In this document: in pieces, positions 9,255 to 19,356 of the stretch | Layout: every line of letters begins with the position of its first letter | Position numbering within the stretch: the first letter of the stretch is position 1 | Origin: Candidatus Pseudothioglobus singularis PS1 | GTDB taxonomy: Bacteria > Pseudomonadota > Gammaproteobacteria > PS1 > Pseudothioglobaceae | Direction of reading: 5' to 3' | DNA: 64,000 bases | Assembly (NCBI RefSeq): GCF_001281385.1 | Contig: NZ_CP006911.1 | Span: forward strand, 1,178,001 to 1,242,000 | Translations under genes and position numbers: made by a program | The notes under the pieces: model-generated | What the model saw: the letters and a program-made list of their open reading frames with translations, nothing else | Database searches by the model: none | What the model was told of the DNA's origin: nothing

Positions 9255-11617
9255 CACTTTGTTAGCGATATAAATAGTTGAGGCAATCTTTCTGGTAATT
9301 TTTCAAGGTTATCAATCACCATAAAACGATTTTTTCCAAAAATCCTAGCCACATACTGGTCAGCATATGGATCTAAACTGATGCAAAATGTTACAATGCC
9401 ATGACCTCTAAGCTCTTCAACTGCTTTTTTTGCGTCCATACGAAGATGTTGTGGGTCATCTACATCGATATCTGCGGGCTCACCATCTGTCAAAACTAAT
9501 AAAATTTTCTTTGCAGAAGACTGCGTTAATAAATCGATACCAGCATGTCTGATCGCCGCCCCCATCCTTGTCGAAAGACCCCCTTTAATTCCAGCCAATC
9601 TGCCTTTTACTTCATCATTAAAACTAAAATGAAATGGCTTGAATCGATAATACTGGACATCATGCCTTGAGTCTGAGGCAAAACCTGAAATCGTTAAATT
9701 GTCTCCAATTTTATCGATTGCCCATGAAAGCAGCGAGGTGGCTTCTCTCATTAGCTCCAGGATTGTCTTTTCACTCCCAACAACCATGTCATTTGTCGAC
9801 TCAGACAAATCCATAAGAAGGTTAACTGATACATCTCTAATGTGCTGAACCTTCTTAACATATATTCGATCTGAGGGTGTTGTTCCTACCCTGATATCCG
9901 ACAGCGCTGTGACGCATGCGTCAATATCAAGCTCACTACCCTCTTGTTGCTTTTTTAACTTAACGAGTCCTTGGGGCTGCATCTGGTCAATCGCATTTTT
10001 GAGATTATTTGCAATCGGCTTATGCTCTTTAAGAATATTATTGATAACCTCAGAGTTACCCTTTCGTAATCTTCTTTCATAAAGCGTTGCCCAATTCGGA
10101 CGATACAACTGTAATTGATAATCCCATTCATTGTAATGAAACGGCTCACTAACAGGCTCTTTACCCTCGATTTCATTAATGCTTACACCATCCAGCTCAT
10201 CAGGAAAGTACTCTGTCTCAAGTGTCCAAATTTCCTGTGCATCATCGCCTGCAGTCTCTACATCAAGCTCATTATACATCTCCATGATGTTTGCTTTTCT
10301 TCTCACCTGTCGCTGACTTGCAGGAACATAATCATTCCCTTCTGAAACCCAGTCCAAGTCCTCATATTCCCATATATAGCGATTATCGTCTCTGTATGAA
10401 ATGGGAGCAGCAACTAGTGCTGAGGCACTTATTTTGACATCAGTCTCTGATTTGATAATTTCATAATACTCCAAACCTAACTCAAAGCTTATGTCTGAAG
10501 AGTTAACGGATACTTTCATTTCTGTATTGAATAATTTTAAAAAATCTTTATTAAATGACTGCTTTGCTTTGTATTTCGAGTCAAGTGCCAACCTTGATAA
10601 ATCTACTAAGTCAATAATAAATGGATTGAGATCTTTCAAATCCTCATCCTCAGGGTGCAATGCAATCCATAGCTTTTTCATCCCTGGGAACTTCTTAATA
10701 GTATTTAATTCAACTCTTAAGTCCTCTATCAAAGAGACACAAGCAACCTGCAATGGATTTAATTGGTCACCTTTAAAGGCTGAAGTTGTTTCCATGATAT
10801 GCGCTGCTGCATGAGCACAGACTGCTCGATAACAATTTATACCTGGAACAATCCTACCTGAAGCGTGCTTATAATCATCATAAGCGTCTGGAATATGCAT
10901 TACTCCATATTCAATGTATGGCTTCAAGCCTTTCTTTGTCTCATAGTCTCCAGAGGTTGGGCGCAGAAAAAAATCACGGTTGTAAAATGCTCTCAAATAA
11001 AACTGAAGCTTTCTCTGATTATCTATAAAAAGAGTGCCTCGCCTCTCCTGTTCAAGAATTTGCAGTGACTCGGCACTACTAAGCTCAAAATAAGCAATCT
11101 GAGCCTTAAAATCTCTATTGAAAGTTTCTGCTCCATACAGAACCCATCGCCTGAGCCCTCCCAAAGTCAGTTTACTTGTTAATAGATCAATGTTATTAAG
11201 CATTGGCCTCATTCCTCGAGGGGCAAGTGCAATCATCCTTTCTAATAATCGAAGGTACCCCTTCAACAGATCAAAATCACTCATTCGTCTTGCAACATTT
11301 GGGAGGCTTGAAATCATTAAAACAATTACGGCAGCTGAAGTTTGTGAGGACAATTTCATTATCGAAAAGACAATTTCACCAATGATAGACTCACCAACTT
11401 CTCTAACAACCATGGGGGTTTCTTCTAGGAATGAAATAACCATGTCCTCACCCTTTCCCATTGCATGAAGGGCGCCAGCACCATCTAGGTACACTTTAAG
11501 GCCATTAGGCGTCATCACTTTCGAGGCCTCTACAAAACTTCCAGTTAAAGCATCATGAAGGACGCTAGAGGGGTTTTGAAACTTATCCTCAAAATCCGAT
11601 AGTTGAACCGAACTCAT
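9254..11617 (-). CDS. cbbO: RuBisCO activase adaptor CbbO (von Willebrand A domain)
   Basis: Partner of the AAA+ protein CbbQ in the CbbQO RuBisCO activase, which removes inhibitory sugar phosphates from RuBisCO. The 787-residue length fits the family. The C-terminal vWA domain carries the metal-ion-dependent adhesion site DLSES at residues 603-607 and a TDGEPAD motif near 710. The N-terminal two thirds is helical and resembles the CbbO/NorD family. The NorD alternative is excluded by the neighbours: cbbQ lies 9 bp upstream and cbbLS upstream of that. The 3' end overlaps the next small gene. Confidence 0.93.
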   Translation of the reverse strand: MSSVQLSDFEDKFQNPSSVLHDALTGSFVEASKVMTPNGLKVYLDGAGALHAMGKGEDMVISFLEETPMVVREVGESIIGEIVFSIMKLSSQTSAAVIVLMISSLPNVARRMSDFDLLKGYLRLLERMIALAPRGMRPMLNNIDLLTSKLTLGGLRRWVLYGAETFNRDFKAQIAYFELSSAESLQILEQERRGTLFIDNQRKLQFYLRAFYNRDFFLRPTSGDYETKKGLKPYIEYGVMHIPDAYDDYKHASGRIVPGINCYRAVCAHAAAHIMETTSAFKGDQLNPLQVACVSLIEDLRVELNTIKKFPGMKKLWIALHPEDEDLKDLNPFIIDLVDLSRLALDSKYKAKQSFNKDFLKLFNTEMKVSVNSSDISFELGLEYYEIIKSETDVKISASALVAAPISYRDDNRYIWEYEDLDWVSEGNDYVPASQRQVRRKANIMEMYNELDVETAGDDAQEIWTLETEYFPDELDGVSINEIEGKEPVSEPFHYNEWDYQLQLYRPNWATLYERRLRKGNSEVINNILKEHKPIANNLKNAIDQMQPQGLVKLKKQQEGSELDIDACVTALSDIRVGTTPSDRIYVKKVQHIRDVSVNLLMDLSESTNDMVVGSEKTILELMREATSLLSWAIDKIGDNLTISGFASDSRHDVQYYRFKPFHFSFNDEVKGRLAGIKGGLSTRMGAAIRHAGIDLLTQSSAKKILLVLTDGEPADIDVDDPQHLRMDAKKAVEELRGHGIVTFCISLDPYADQYVARIFGKNRFMVIDNLEKLPERLPQLFISLTK

Positions 11618-11626
11618 ATCAGTTTT

Positions 11627-12430
11627 TTATTCAAAAAAAGTATCAATAGCGGCGTTCAAGGTGTCCACGATGTCCAAGTCATCGGTTATGGGATTAACCA
11701 TAGCAATTTTGCAGGCTGATTTTTGATTCACCTTGTCTGCAATTAGTTGTCCTGCATATACGCACAATCGAGTTGAGATTCCTTCATCTAAACCATGGCC
11801 AACTAAGTTTCTTGCTCTTTGGGCCACTTGAACTAACTTGATAGCAGTTTCTTTATTGACACCAGACTCTTTTGCAATAATATGAGCCTCAGTTTTTTCA
11901 TCAGGATAATGAAAATTAAAGCCGCAGAATCTTTGCTTTGTTGACTGTTTAAGGTCTTTCATTAAGTTTTGATAGCCTGGATTATATGAAATCACTAACT
12001 GAAAATCTGGATGTGCCTCAATCAACTCTCCCTTCTTATCAAGCGGCAAGGTTCTTCTATAGTCAGTAAGTGGATGAATTACAACAGTTGTATCTTGTCT
12101 TGCCTCTACCACTTCATCTAAATAACATATACCACCATAGCGAGCCGCCATTGCTAATGGACCATCTTGCCAAATAGTACCCTCTTTATCAAGCAAAAAC
12201 CGCCCCACGAGATCACTCGCAGACATATCTTCATTGCAAGCAACAGTGATTAATGGTTTATCTAATTTATAAGCCATATATTCTACAAAGCGAGACTTGC
12301 CACAACCAGTTGGCCCTTTTAGCATTACTGGCATACGGTTCATGTAGGCAGCTGTATACATTTCAATTTCATCTTCTTGGGGCTGATAGAAGGGCTCTTC
12401 AGCAATTTTATATTGGTCTAATTCATTCAT
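11627..12430 (-). CDS. cbbQ: RuBisCO activase AAA+ ATPase CbbQ
   Basis: MoxR-type AAA+ ATPase that works with CbbO to reactivate inhibited RuBisCO. Walker A GPTGCGKS is at residues 39-46, Walker B is in ICYLDEVVEAR near 115, and a sensor 1 region is VISYNPGYQ near 160. The 267-residue length is typical. A good AGGA ribosome site precedes the start. An intrinsic terminator sits between cbbS and this gene, so expression probably depends on partial readthrough. NorQ is the closest alternative; context decides for CbbQ. Confidence 0.95.
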   Translation of the reverse strand: MNELDQYKIAEEPFYQPQEDEIEMYTAAYMNRMPVMLKGPTGCGKSRFVEYMAYKLDKPLITVACNEDMSASDLVGRFLLDKEGTIWQDGPLAMAARYGGICYLDEVVEARQDTTVVIHPLTDYRRTLPLDKKGELIEAHPDFQLVISYNPGYQNLMKDLKQSTKQRFCGFNFHYPDEKTEAHIIAKESGVNKETAIKLVQVAQRARNLVGHGLDEGISTRLCVYAGQLIADKVNQKSACKIAMVNPITDDLDIVDTLNAAIDTFFE

Positions 12431-12445
12431 AATTTAATCCTTTCG

Positions 12446-12477
12446 AAAAAAAAACCCCTGCTGTTAGACAGGGGTTT
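12446..12477 (-). terminator. Intrinsic terminator/attenuator between cbbS and cbbQ
   Basis: Read on the minus strand, a 9-bp stem AAACCCCTG / CAGGGGTTT with an 8-base loop is followed directly by a run of T residues. It lies after the cbbS stop and before the cbbQ start. A classic rho-independent signal here should lower activase expression relative to RuBisCO subunits. Confidence 0.85.
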
Positions 12478-12507
12478 ATCCAATCAAGCTATCATGATTT
12501 TACTTGA

Positions 12508-12867
12508 TTATTTAAAACCTTTGCCTCTGTAAATAACCATAGATGCACCTTGTGACTGAGCATAGTTATCATAACCAATTAAACGCACATGATTGTCAGG
12601 GTTAGCCTCATGACATGCTTTGCATTCATCAAGAATAGTATCAATATCTGTTTCTCCAAAAAGAGGTAATTTCCACATATACCAATAGTTTCCAGTTGCA
12701 TTTTCTACCTCAGTATGCTCTACTCCTGGATTGTATCCCTGATCAACAATATATTGAACTTGCTCTCGGATTTGCTTGTCTGTCATTGCTGGTAAGTATG
12801 AAAATGTCTCAAATTTTCTACTCGAATTATCACTTAAGCGTGAAGGATAGTCTTGAACTTTACTCAT
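12508..12867 (-). CDS. cbbS: RuBisCO small subunit, form I
   Basis: Small subunit of hexadecameric form I RuBisCO. The 119-residue protein has the expected [16 protein letters not shown] start region, an [13 protein letters not shown] strand and the C-terminal VRLIGYDN segment. It begins 40 bp downstream of cbbL with an AAGGAA ribosome site. Its presence shows the enzyme is form I, not the form II known from several SUP05 relatives. No carboxysome shell genes are nearby. Confidence 0.96.
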   Translation of the reverse strand: MSKVQDYPSRLSDNSSRKFETFSYLPAMTDKQIREQVQYIVDQGYNPGVEHTEVENATGNYWYMWKLPLFGETDIDTILDECKACHEANPDNHVRLIGYDNYAQSQGASMVIYRGKGFK

Positions 12868-12907
12868 AATAGTTTCCTTATATTTAATTTATTCTATACA
12901 GTCAATT

Positions 12908-14329
12908 TTATTTATGCTGTATATCTAATTTATCAACAGTATCAAACTCAAATTTAATTTCTTTCCATGTTTCCATCGCCACTTTAAGCTCTGGTGAATG
13001 TTTTGCAGCATTGGTGAGAATATCTTTAGATTCCTTCTCTAGCTCTCTTCCTGCATTTCGAGCTTCAACACATGCTTCAACAGCAACTCGGTTTGCAGCA
13101 GCGCCAGCAGCATTACCCCAGGGATGTCCTAGCGTACCACCTCCAAACTGAAGTACTGAATCATCACCAAAGATATTAACTAAAGCAGGCATATGCCATA
13201 CGTGGATGCCACCAGATGCTACAGGTAACATCCCAGGCATTGAACCAAAATCTTGATCAAAGAAAATACCTCTTGAACGGTCCTCTTTAATAAAACTATC
13301 ACGCATACAATCGATCCAACCTAATGTAGAATCGCGATCACCTTCAAGTTTACCTACAACAGTTCCTGAGTGCATATGATCACCGCCAGAAAGCCTTAGG
13401 CATTTTGCAAGAACCCTAAAGTGAATACCATGGTTAGGGTTCCTATCAACAACAGCATGCATAGCTCTGTGAATGTGAAGCAATAGTCCATTATCACGAC
13501 ACCAGTTTGCGAGGCCAGTATTTGCTGTAAAGCCAGCCGTAAAAAAGTCATGCATAATTATTGGTGTACCTAACTCTTTTGCATACTCAGCACGCTTATA
13601 CATCTCTTCAGGAGTTGGCGCTGTCACGTTTAAATAGTGCCCTTTACGTTCACCTGTTTCTTTTTCAGCTCTCTCAATGGCATCTTGAACGAATCCAAAA
13701 CGATCTCTCCAACGCATAAATGGTTGTGAATTTACGTTTTCATCATCTTTTGTAAAATCTAGACCGCCTCTAAGTCCTTCATAGCATGCACGACCATAAT
13801 TCTTAGCCGAAAGACCTAATTTAGGCTTAATGGTGCAACCCAACATGGGGCGTCCATACTTATTCATTTTGTCTCTCTCAACTTGAATTCCGTTAGGTGG
13901 ACCTCCACAAGTCATAACATAGGCAATTGGGAATCGAATATCTTCAAGTCTAAGGGCTCGCAGCGCTTTAAAACCAAATACATTTCCAACAAGGGATGTT
14001 AAGACATTAACAATAGACCCTTCCTCAAATAAATCAATTGGATAGGCAATAAATGCATAAATAGCATCATCCGAACCTGGAACGTCTTCAATTCTGTAGG
14101 CTCTACCCTTATAGTGATCAAGGTCTGTCAACAAATCTGTCCATACTGTTGTCCAAGTTCCAGTTGAAGATTCCGCAGCAACAGCTGCAGCAACTTCTTC
14201 TCTTGGCACACCCGGCTGAGGCGTTATTTTAAAACATGCAAGAATATCAGTATCTTTTGGCTCGTATTCGGGCATCCAATAGGTATCTCTATATTCTTTT
14301 ACTCCAGCATCGTATCCTTTTTTTGCCAT
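12908..14329 (-). CDS. cbbL: RuBisCO large subunit, form IA
   Basis: Catalytic subunit of ribulose-1,5-bisphosphate carboxylase/oxygenase. The 473 residues are full length. The catalytic lysine K168 lies in [11 protein letters not shown]. The carbamylated lysine K194 with metal ligands D196 and E197 is in DFTKDDE. Loop 6 is [12 protein letters not shown], and the phosphate-binding [10 protein letters not shown] is near the C terminus. Pairing with cbbS and the CbbQO activase, without carboxysome genes, indicates a cytosolic form IA enzyme of the Q type. A strong GAGGGGA ribosome site precedes the ATG. It is the first gene of the operon, divergent from the LysR regulator. Confidence 0.98.
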   Translation of the reverse strand: MAKKGYDAGVKEYRDTYWMPEYEPKDTDILACFKITPQPGVPREEVAAAVAAESSTGTWTTVWTDLLTDLDHYKGRAYRIEDVPGSDDAIYAFIAYPIDLFEEGSIVNVLTSLVGNVFGFKALRALRLEDIRFPIAYVMTCGGPPNGIQVERDKMNKYGRPMLGCTIKPKLGLSAKNYGRACYEGLRGGLDFTKDDENVNSQPFMRWRDRFGFVQDAIERAEKETGERKGHYLNVTAPTPEEMYKRAEYAKELGTPIIMHDFFTAGFTANTGLANWCRDNGLLLHIHRAMHAVVDRNPNHGIHFRVLAKCLRLSGGDHMHSGTVVGKLEGDRDSTLGWIDCMRDSFIKEDRSRGIFFDQDFGSMPGMLPVASGGIHVWHMPALVNIFGDDSVLQFGGGTLGHPWGNAAGAAANRVAVEACVEARNAGRELEKESKDILTNAAKHSPELKVAMETWKEIKFEFDTVDKLDIQHK

Positions 14330-14371
14330 TCTATGTTCCCCTCTATGGTATTTGTATTAAAAATGAAAGTC

Positions 14372-14400
14372 ATTATAAATGTCAATATAAATAATGTAAA
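14372..14400 (-). promoter_or_regulatory. Putative sigma70 promoter of the cbb operon
   Basis: On the minus strand, a TTTACA -35 hexamer (14395-14400) is separated by 17 bp from a perfect TATAAT -10 (14372-14377), about 40 bp upstream of cbbL. The rest of the 105-bp cbbL-cbbR interval is almost pure A/T with T-N11-A-like half sites around 14400-14425, where a LysR regulator would be expected to bind. The hexamers are seen; CbbR binding is inferred. Confidence 0.65.
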
Positions 14401-14434
14401 ATAATATTTATTTATATAATCATTAGTTTTACTT

Positions 14435-15331
14435 ATGATTAATTATACTCTCAAACAACTCTATAGCTTTGAATCTGTAATCAGACTTGGAGGCTTTACA
14501 AGTGCCAGTAAAGAGCTACATATCACTCAGCCTGCTGTTTACATGCAGATTCAACAATTACAAGAAAATATTGGTACTAAATTGTTCGATATCAATGGAA
14601 AAAAAATTAGCCCAACCTTTGTAGGCAAAAAAATTTATAAAACTGCTCTTGACACCATTAGCTCTCTTGAAAGCTCTAAACTTGAAATTGATGAAATTTT
14701 AAAACCTGACTCTGGACACCTTCAAATAGCAGTTGCGACGACAGCAAATTCCTTTATTAGCGCCTTACTTGCAAAATTTAAAAAAGATTTTCCAAAAATG
14801 ACCTTTTATATTGATGTAACCAATAGACAATCACTCCTTGATAATCTTAAAAATAATAATGCGGATCTTGTGATTATGGGCGAGCCACCAAAAAATATTC
14901 CCTTAACTTCTCAAGCTTTTATGCAAAACCCCTTGATTGCTATTGCTCATCCTGAGAATGAATTACTCAGTAAAAAAGATATATCAATTAAAGATTTGTC
15001 TCAGGAAACTCTTCTTACTAGAGAAATTGGATCAGGCACAAGAATTACAATTGAAAGATTTACAGGTCTAAATTTTAATTCTGATATTCAGATTAATTCT
15101 AATGAAGCAATTGTTGAAGCTGTTCAAGCTGGCTTAGGAATTGGGTTTGTGTCGATGCATTCTGTCAATCTGCAACTTAAAAATAAAATCATTAGACAGC
15201 TTGATGTAGAGCCATTCCCTATCATAAGACAATGGCACATTGTTCATAATGCCAAAGCTGAATTATCTCCAATTGCTAGAAGGTTTAAACAGTATATTAT
15301 TGATAACACAAAGAATGAAAAATATCTTTAA
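14435..15331 (+). CDS. cbbR: LysR-family regulator, probable CbbR
   Basis: LysR-type transcription factor of 298 residues: N-terminal winged helix-turn-helix (TLKQLYSFESVIRLGGFTSA onward, residues 5-65, with TQPAVYMQIQQL as recognition region) and a C-terminal periplasmic-binding-like effector domain. It is divergent from cbbL with a 105-bp shared intergenic region, the usual arrangement of CbbR, which activates cbb operons in response to metabolites. Identity as CbbR is inferred from position. It is convergent with argJ (3 bp gap). Confidence 0.88.
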   Translation: MINYTLKQLYSFESVIRLGGFTSASKELHITQPAVYMQIQQLQENIGTKLFDINGKKISPTFVGKKIYKTALDTISSLESSKLEIDEILKPDSGHLQIAVATTANSFISALLAKFKKDFPKMTFYIDVTNRQSLLDNLKNNNADLVIMGEPPKNIPLTSQAFMQNPLIAIAHPENELLSKKDISIKDLSQETLLTREIGSGTRITIERFTGLNFNSDIQINSNEAIVEAVQAGLGIGFVSMHSVNLQLKNKIIRQLDVEPFPIIRQWHIVHNAKAELSPIARRFKQYIIDNTKNEKYL

Positions 15332-15334
15332 GAA

Positions 15335-16519
15335 TTAACTACGGTACTCTGCATTAATTTTTACATAGTCGTATGAAAGATCCGTTGTCCAAACACTTTC
15401 AGAAGTCTTTGCATCACCTAAAGCAACACTAATAGTAATCTCAGGTTTTTGCATTTCACTAGTGCCAGATGCCTCTGAATAGTCATTGCTAACCTCTCCA
15501 GAAGAAATAACTTGAAGATCATTTAAAAATATATCAATATTATTAATACTCAAGCCATCAATTTTTGATCGCCCTACTGCAGCCAGAATTCGGCCCCAAT
15601 TTGCGTCACTTGCAAATAGTGCTGTCTTAACTAATGGTGAATGAGCAACCGTATATGCGACTTCTAAACAATCTTTATTAGAATCTAATCCACCCACTTT
15701 TACTTCTACAAACTTAGTTGCACCCTCTCCATCCCTAACAATCATTAAAGCTAACTCTTTTGTTAATTCATTAAGTGCCAATTGAAATTCATTTTTACAA
15801 TCTTTGAGCTGGACATCAGATTTATTGGTAGCGCTCAGAGTACAGGCATCATTTGTTGACGTGTCGCCGTCTACTGTAATGCGATTAAATGATTGATTTA
15901 CTGCAATTGTTAAACAATCTTGTAGTTCTTCTGAGGATGCATTAATATCACTCACTATAAAACTAAGCATTGTTGCCATGTCTGGCCTAATCATTCCAGA
16001 ACCTTTTGCAATCCCAGAAAGAGTGACAGTATTCTCACCAACTCTAAAAGAAGTAGAATATGACTTTTCAACTAGGTCAGTTGTCAAAATTCCTTTGGCG
16101 ACACTCCTAAGGCCGCCTTTAGAAAGAGAACTTACAAGAAGATTTGCATTATTTTTAAATGCATCTATAGGTAACAATTCACCAATTACGCCTGTTGAGA
16201 AAGGCAGTACCTGTTCAGGCTTAATAAGAAGTTCTCGGGCTAAAATTTCACATGATTCAAATGTGTGCTCCAGTCCTTTTTTACCGGTGCCAGCATTAGC
16301 ATTTCCACTGTTAATTAAAAGCGCCTCTACATCAGAGTGTAAGTGGTTTTTTGCAACTATGACTGGTGCAGCACAAAAGATATTTTGCGTAAAAACAGCA
16401 GCAGTTTTACTTCCCTTTACAAGTGAGATTAAGGAAAGATCTAGTGCATTATTTTTCTTTATCCCTGAGTAAACGGAGGAGCATTTAACACCTTGAACTT
16501 CAAGTAAATCAATACTCAT
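15335..16519 (-). CDS. argJ: Bifunctional glutamate N-acetyltransferase / ornithine acetyltransferase ArgJ
   Basis: Catalyses acetyl transfer from N-acetylornithine to glutamate in the cyclic arginine pathway. The precursor self-cleaves before the nucleophilic threonine, here T183 in MATMLSF, preceded by the conserved KGSGMI loop. TVDGDTSTND in the beta half is also a signature. Length 394 aa is normal. It is not clearly in an operon; the Fe(III) permease gene ends 83 bp upstream on the same strand. Confidence 0.95.
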   Translation of the reverse strand: MSIDLLEVQGVKCSSVYSGIKKNNALDLSLISLVKGSKTAAVFTQNIFCAAPVIVAKNHLHSDVEALLINSGNANAGTGKKGLEHTFESCEILARELLIKPEQVLPFSTGVIGELLPIDAFKNNANLLVSSLSKGGLRSVAKGILTTDLVEKSYSTSFRVGENTVTLSGIAKGSGMIRPDMATMLSFIVSDINASSEELQDCLTIAVNQSFNRITVDGDTSTNDACTLSATNKSDVQLKDCKNEFQLALNELTKELALMIVRDGEGATKFVEVKVGGLDSNKDCLEVAYTVAHSPLVKTALFASDANWGRILAAVGRSKIDGLSINNIDIFLNDLQVISSGEVSNDYSEASGTSEMQKPEITISVALGDAKTSESVWTTDLSYDYVKINAEYRS

Positions 16520-16602
16520 AAAAAGAATTTTAAAATGTAATTAAGATTATTTTACCTAATTCAATTAAAGCCTTCTCTTAATTAAATTTTCAGGTTACTG
16601 AC

Positions 16603-18201
16603 TTAATATTTCTTGTTATCAAGTTTATTAAAAAGGAGCATAATAATTGCACCAAAAAATACCATCATTAGAGCTGGAATAGCAGCTCTCTCATATAGCC
16701 CTTCAGAGCTCAATTCAAAAACCCTTATGGCAAGCGTATCCCAACCAAAAGGCCTTAAAAGATAGGTAGCTGGAAGTTCTTTCATAACATCAACCGCGAC
16801 TAACAAGCCTCCAGCTAAAATACCTGGCATCATCATAGGTAGATAAACATCTCTGATTAAACGAAGCCTAGAAGCGCCTAATAATCGAGCACTTTGTCCA
16901 TATATGGGCTTGATTTGCTCACTGGAGGCACTAGTAGAATTAAAAGCAATTGCCATAAATCTTGATACATAAGCAAATAGCAGCAAAGAAACAGAGCCAA
17001 AAAGAATATGGTTTATTGATGAACCGCCAAGATAGATACTAATTAATGAGATGTTTTGAACACCATACAGCAAGCCAACTGCCATCACTGAACCTGGTAA
17101 TGCATATCCAAGAGTTGAAAATCGAATCAGCAACTGCAAGCCTTTACTCTCTGACTTTCGTCGACTAGGAAGTGCCAATACTGTTGCAACAAAAACCGTT
17201 AAAACGGTTGCACTGAGTGTCAAAATTCCACTGGATACAAAATAGTCAAAATAGCGATGAGTCCATTCAATAGAGAATAATTCAGCACTCCAAATTAATA
17301 TCTGAAGTAATGGCATTGCAAATGACAACATAAATACACCAAACACAAAAAAGAAGATTAGCCAACCAATAGCTCCTTTTGCATAATAAGCTTTAACATT
17401 AGATACATCAGAAGAATAATACTTAGCACTTCCTCTTGCTTTTCTTTCAAAATAGATAAGAAAAAAAGATACAAGAACCAACAATGAGGCTAATTGAGCG
17501 GCTACCTCAATTGAACGAAAATCCCCCCATGCTGAATATATTGCAGTTGTAAATGTTGAATAGTTAAATAATGAAACAACTCCAAAATCTGCTAATGTTT
17601 CCATCAAAGTTACCAATACGCCGGCAGCAATTGCAGGCCTTGCAAGTGGAACAGAAATTCGCCAAAAGACTCTTAAAGGTTTTGCTCCTAACATTTTACC
17701 AGCTTCGATCATTTGCATCTTTTGACGCTTAAATGAGGCTCTTGCCATCATATAAACATATGGATAAAAAACCAAGACAAAAGTCAAAATTATTGCCCAG
17801 TATCCTGAACGAATATCAAAACCTGGAATCCCTAAATACTCTCTCAACCATACCTGAGCGTAACCCGAATAGTCAAACACACCAAGATAAACGAAAGCTA
17901 AAACATATGCAGGGATTGCAAAAGGAAGAAATAGAGCCCACTCTAGCCAAGCCCGGCCAGGAAACTCCACCATAACAACAAGATATGCCAATATAGTTCC
18001 TAAAATACTCACCCCAATTCCAACACCAATCAACAGAATCAAAGTTGAAGTAACAAGGTCAGGTAGTAATGTCTGAGCAAAATGTGACCATAAATCTGTG
18101 CCAGGCAAAAGCCATGCTGAAGAAACTACAAATATGGGAAGAGCAACCGTTAAAGCAAGCAGACCTATTAAAAAATTTGATTTGATAAAAACCTTTTTCA
18201 T
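16603..18201 (-). CDS. fbpB: Fe(III) ABC transporter permease (FbpB/HitB type)
   Basis: A 532-residue permease with about twelve membrane helices in two homologous halves, each carrying an EAA-type coupling loop (EAGKMLGAKPLRVFWRISVP near residue 165 and a similar loop near 435). This fused arrangement is typical of FbpB/SfuB/HitB ferric-iron permeases and is also seen in ThiP. The adjacent substrate-binding protein with tandem tyrosines and the Fur boxes favour iron. It is the third gene of the ATPase-binding protein-permease set. Confidence 0.87.
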   Translation of the reverse strand: MKKVFIKSNFLIGLLALTVALPIFVVSSAWLLPGTDLWSHFAQTLLPDLVTSTLILLIGVGIGVSILGTILAYLVVMVEFPGRAWLEWALFLPFAIPAYVLAFVYLGVFDYSGYAQVWLREYLGIPGFDIRSGYWAIILTFVLVFYPYVYMMARASFKRQKMQMIEAGKMLGAKPLRVFWRISVPLARPAIAAGVLVTLMETLADFGVVSLFNYSTFTTAIYSAWGDFRSIEVAAQLASLLVLVSFFLIYFERKARGSAKYYSSDVSNVKAYYAKGAIGWLIFFFVFGVFMLSFAMPLLQILIWSAELFSIEWTHRYFDYFVSSGILTLSATVLTVFVATVLALPSRRKSESKGLQLLIRFSTLGYALPGSVMAVGLLYGVQNISLISIYLGGSSINHILFGSVSLLLFAYVSRFMAIAFNSTSASSEQIKPIYGQSARLLGASRLRLIRDVYLPMMMPGILAGGLLVAVDVMKELPATYLLRPFGWDTLAIRVFELSSEGLYERAAIPALMMVFFGAIIMLLFNKLDNKKY

Positions 18202-18241
18202 TAAGACAAGGATCGAAAAAAGTATTCTATTTTAATAGAAA

Positions 18242-18272
18242 TTATCCAGAGCTTAGATAAAGCCCTGGATAA
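18242..18272 (-). terminator. Hairpin between iron-binding protein and permease genes
   Basis: An imperfect stem TTATCCAG...CTGGATAA, extended by two pairs across a mismatch, lies between the two genes. On the minus strand it is followed by a short T-rich stretch. It probably attenuates transcription into the permease gene. The T tract is interrupted, so efficiency is uncertain. Confidence 0.5.
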
Positions 18273-18294
18273 AGTTAAAGTTCTTCTAGAGTTT

Positions 18295-19311
18295 TTATTT
18301 ATATCCCAACCTTTGCATTAATTTAACTGCATCAGCTTGCAATATACCAGCTATGGAAAGATTCATCTTGTCCTGCTTAAAATCACCCCATGAAGAAACA
18401 ATTTCATCAGAATCAATATTTTGATTTGCAGGATATTCTTTATTGAGAGAGCCATAAATTGCCTGAGCTTCAGCTGAAGACAACCATTCCAGTAATTGAG
18501 TTGCACCAGAAGGATTTGAGGCATGCTTAGTTATACCAGCGCCAGAGACATTAACATGAACGCCTGTAGTTTCTTGGTTTGCCCAAAAAAGCCTCACAGG
18601 AGCATCTGGAGTTTTCTCAATTAATCGCCCAAAGTAATAAGTATTGACTAATCCAACATCACACTGGCCTGCAATTATTGCATCCATAACATGAGAGTCT
18701 TTTGCATTTGGCACTGCTGCTAAATTATTTACCCAGCCACTAATTATTTCAGAAGCCTTATCCTCACCTTGATTATGAATAATTGAGGCAACCAAAGACT
18801 TTGTATAAATCTTTTTACTGGTTCTCAAACATAGCCTTTGATTCCAAATACTTGAAGCCAAGTCTCCATAAGTAGATAAATCAGCAGGCTTAACGCGATC
18901 AGTACTATAAACAATTGTTCTCGCTCTAACTGACAGTCCTGTCCATAGTCCATTTGGATCTCTTAAGTAAGATGGGATGTTGCTTTTAATAGTTTCAGTA
19001 CTAACACTTTGAAAAATATCCTGAGTACCAGCATACCAAAGATCTCCAGCATCAACTGTCATAAACATATCTGCTGGCGTGTTATGCCCTTCCAACTTAA
19101 GTCTTTCTATTAGGTCACCCCCACTTCCAGTTAGATAATTTACTTCTATGCCTGTTTTTTTTGTGAATTGTTCAAAAAGAGGCTTTATCAAATGCTCTTT
19201 TCTTGAACTATAAACTGTGACCTCATCCGATGCAGCCTGAATCTGAGTGACAGTGCCCATTAAGATTGTTGAAAGAGTTAAAGAGAGAACGATGGAGCGC
19301 TTTATATTCAT
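18295..19311 (-). CDS. fbpA: Fe(III) ABC transporter periplasmic binding protein (FbpA type)
   Basis: Extracytoplasmic solute-binding protein of 338 residues. It has a Sec signal peptide of about 27 residues ending QIQAAS and a mature start DEVTVYSSRKEH typical of the FbpA/FutA family. The iron-coordinating tandem tyrosines are Y225-Y226 in LVNTYYFGR. A Fur box lies just upstream. It delivers ferric iron to the adjacent permease and ATPase. Confidence 0.92.
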   Translation of the reverse strand: MNIKRSIVLSLTLSTILMGTVTQIQAASDEVTVYSSRKEHLIKPLFEQFTKKTGIEVNYLTGSGGDLIERLKLEGHNTPADMFMTVDAGDLWYAGTQDIFQSVSTETIKSNIPSYLRDPNGLWTGLSVRARTIVYSTDRVKPADLSTYGDLASSIWNQRLCLRTSKKIYTKSLVASIIHNQGEDKASEIISGWVNNLAAVPNAKDSHVMDAIIAGQCDVGLVNTYYFGRLIEKTPDAPVRLFWANQETTGVHVNVSGAGITKHASNPSGATQLLEWLSSAEAQAIYGSLNKEYPANQNIDSDEIVSSWGDFKQDKMNLSIAGILQADAVKLMQRLGYK

Positions 19312-19356
19312 TGCTTTTTTTCCTTGGTTAATTAAAAGTAGTTGTTGTTTTTATTT

